A model generated the notes under the pieces. It did not search any database. It saw only the letters and a program-made list of their open reading frames with translations, and had not been told where the DNA came from. Below, piece by piece: positions 5,207 to 5,288 of a stretch of DNA of 5,288 nucleotides; the first letter of the stretch is position 1, and the number at the start of each line of letters is the position of its first letter. The DNA comes from an uncultured bacterium (lineage in GTDB: Bacteria; Verrucomicrobiota; Lentisphaeria; Oligosphaerales; Oligosphaeraceae), in contig CACZQQ010000350.1 in NCBI GenBank assembly GCA_902783355.1, positions 1-5,288 on the forward strand. Reading direction: 5' to 3'. The translations under genes and the position numbers were made by a program.

Positions 5207-5288
5207 TCTAGACTTCAAGGGAGCGGCGCCGTCGGCGCGCCGCGTCTGCGACTATCTGGCCTACTTCCGCGACTGCGGCTTCGAGGGC
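5193..5288 (+). CDS. Probable GH20-like (hexosaminidase-type) protein, N-terminal 32 residues
   Basis: An open frame begins at ATG 5193 and runs off the right edge. The visible start MNYLHLDFKGAAPSARRVCD, followed by a YLAYFRDCGFEG stretch, resembles the first strand and helix of GH20-like TIM-barrel proteins. These commonly open with 'hLDlKGapP' and a helix ending in 'l.d.GfnGll'. If so, it would act on N-acetylhexosamine-containing glycans. Only 32 residues are visible, so the family is a guess from the opening motif. The gene begins 33 bases after the PHP gene with no terminator between them. There is no clear Shine-Dalgarno upstream (CATATCTACTTGCAA), so translation initiation is weak, leaderless or dependent on other features. 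Confidence 0.5.
   Translation, partial: MNYLHLDFKGAAPSARRVCDYLAYFRDCGFEG

Noticed and set aside
4239..5207. A 322-codon minus-strand frame opposite the PHP gene
   Set aside because: It is valine- and alanine-rich shadow sequence with no domain; the PHP motifs are on the plus strand.

Overview
The window is GC-rich bacterial DNA with dense coding and very GC-rich third codon positions. It probably comes from the PVC group (Lentisphaerota/Victivallales, or the related Kiritimatiellota). That placement rests on three things: a BatA-type membrane protein, a start of a 'LHLDFKG' glycoside-hydrolase-20-like protein, and a short UvrA paralogue. It is an impression from family types and composition, not a database result.

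Layout. At the left edge is the C-terminal part of a BatA-like, single-anchor membrane protein (+ strand, ends at 998). It converges, with only 29 bases between stop codons, on a complete XRE-type helix-turn-helix regulator gene (1028-1561, - strand). A GC-rich hairpin lies at the junction. The regulator is divergent from a three-gene rightward block: a UvrA paralogue lacking the UvrB-binding domain (1976-4246), a PHP-domain metal-dependent phosphoesterase (4290-5159), and the first 32 codons of a probable GH20-like protein (from 5193, runs off the window). The gaps of 43 and 33 bases in this block show no terminator, so co-transcription is plausible.

The 414-base divergent intergenic region (1562-1975) is the most structured non-coding part. 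Going rightward it holds an 8-bp hairpin in the regulator's leader, a perfect 16-bp palindrome inside a larger interrupted inverted repeat, an AT-rich island with possible promoters on both strands, and a small repeat element. That element has four GGGAC boxes at 9-bp spacing followed by four GTCCC boxes at 9-bp spacing, in exact mirror register, flanked by a near-identical 21/22-bp direct repeat. Because its period is a multiple of three it stays open in the uvrA frame, so an automatic gene call could start the UvrA-like protein 50 codons too early, at a GTG at 1826.

How the genes may work together. The UvrA paralogue should bind DNA and hydrolyse ATP but cannot load UvrB in the usual way. 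The PHP protein behind it belongs to a superfamily that includes nucleases and nucleotide phosphatases. A shared role in nucleic-acid damage or antibiotic tolerance, perhaps controlled by the divergent XRE regulator, is a reasonable hypothesis; the sequence does not prove it. The BatA-like and GH20-like genes look unrelated to this pair.
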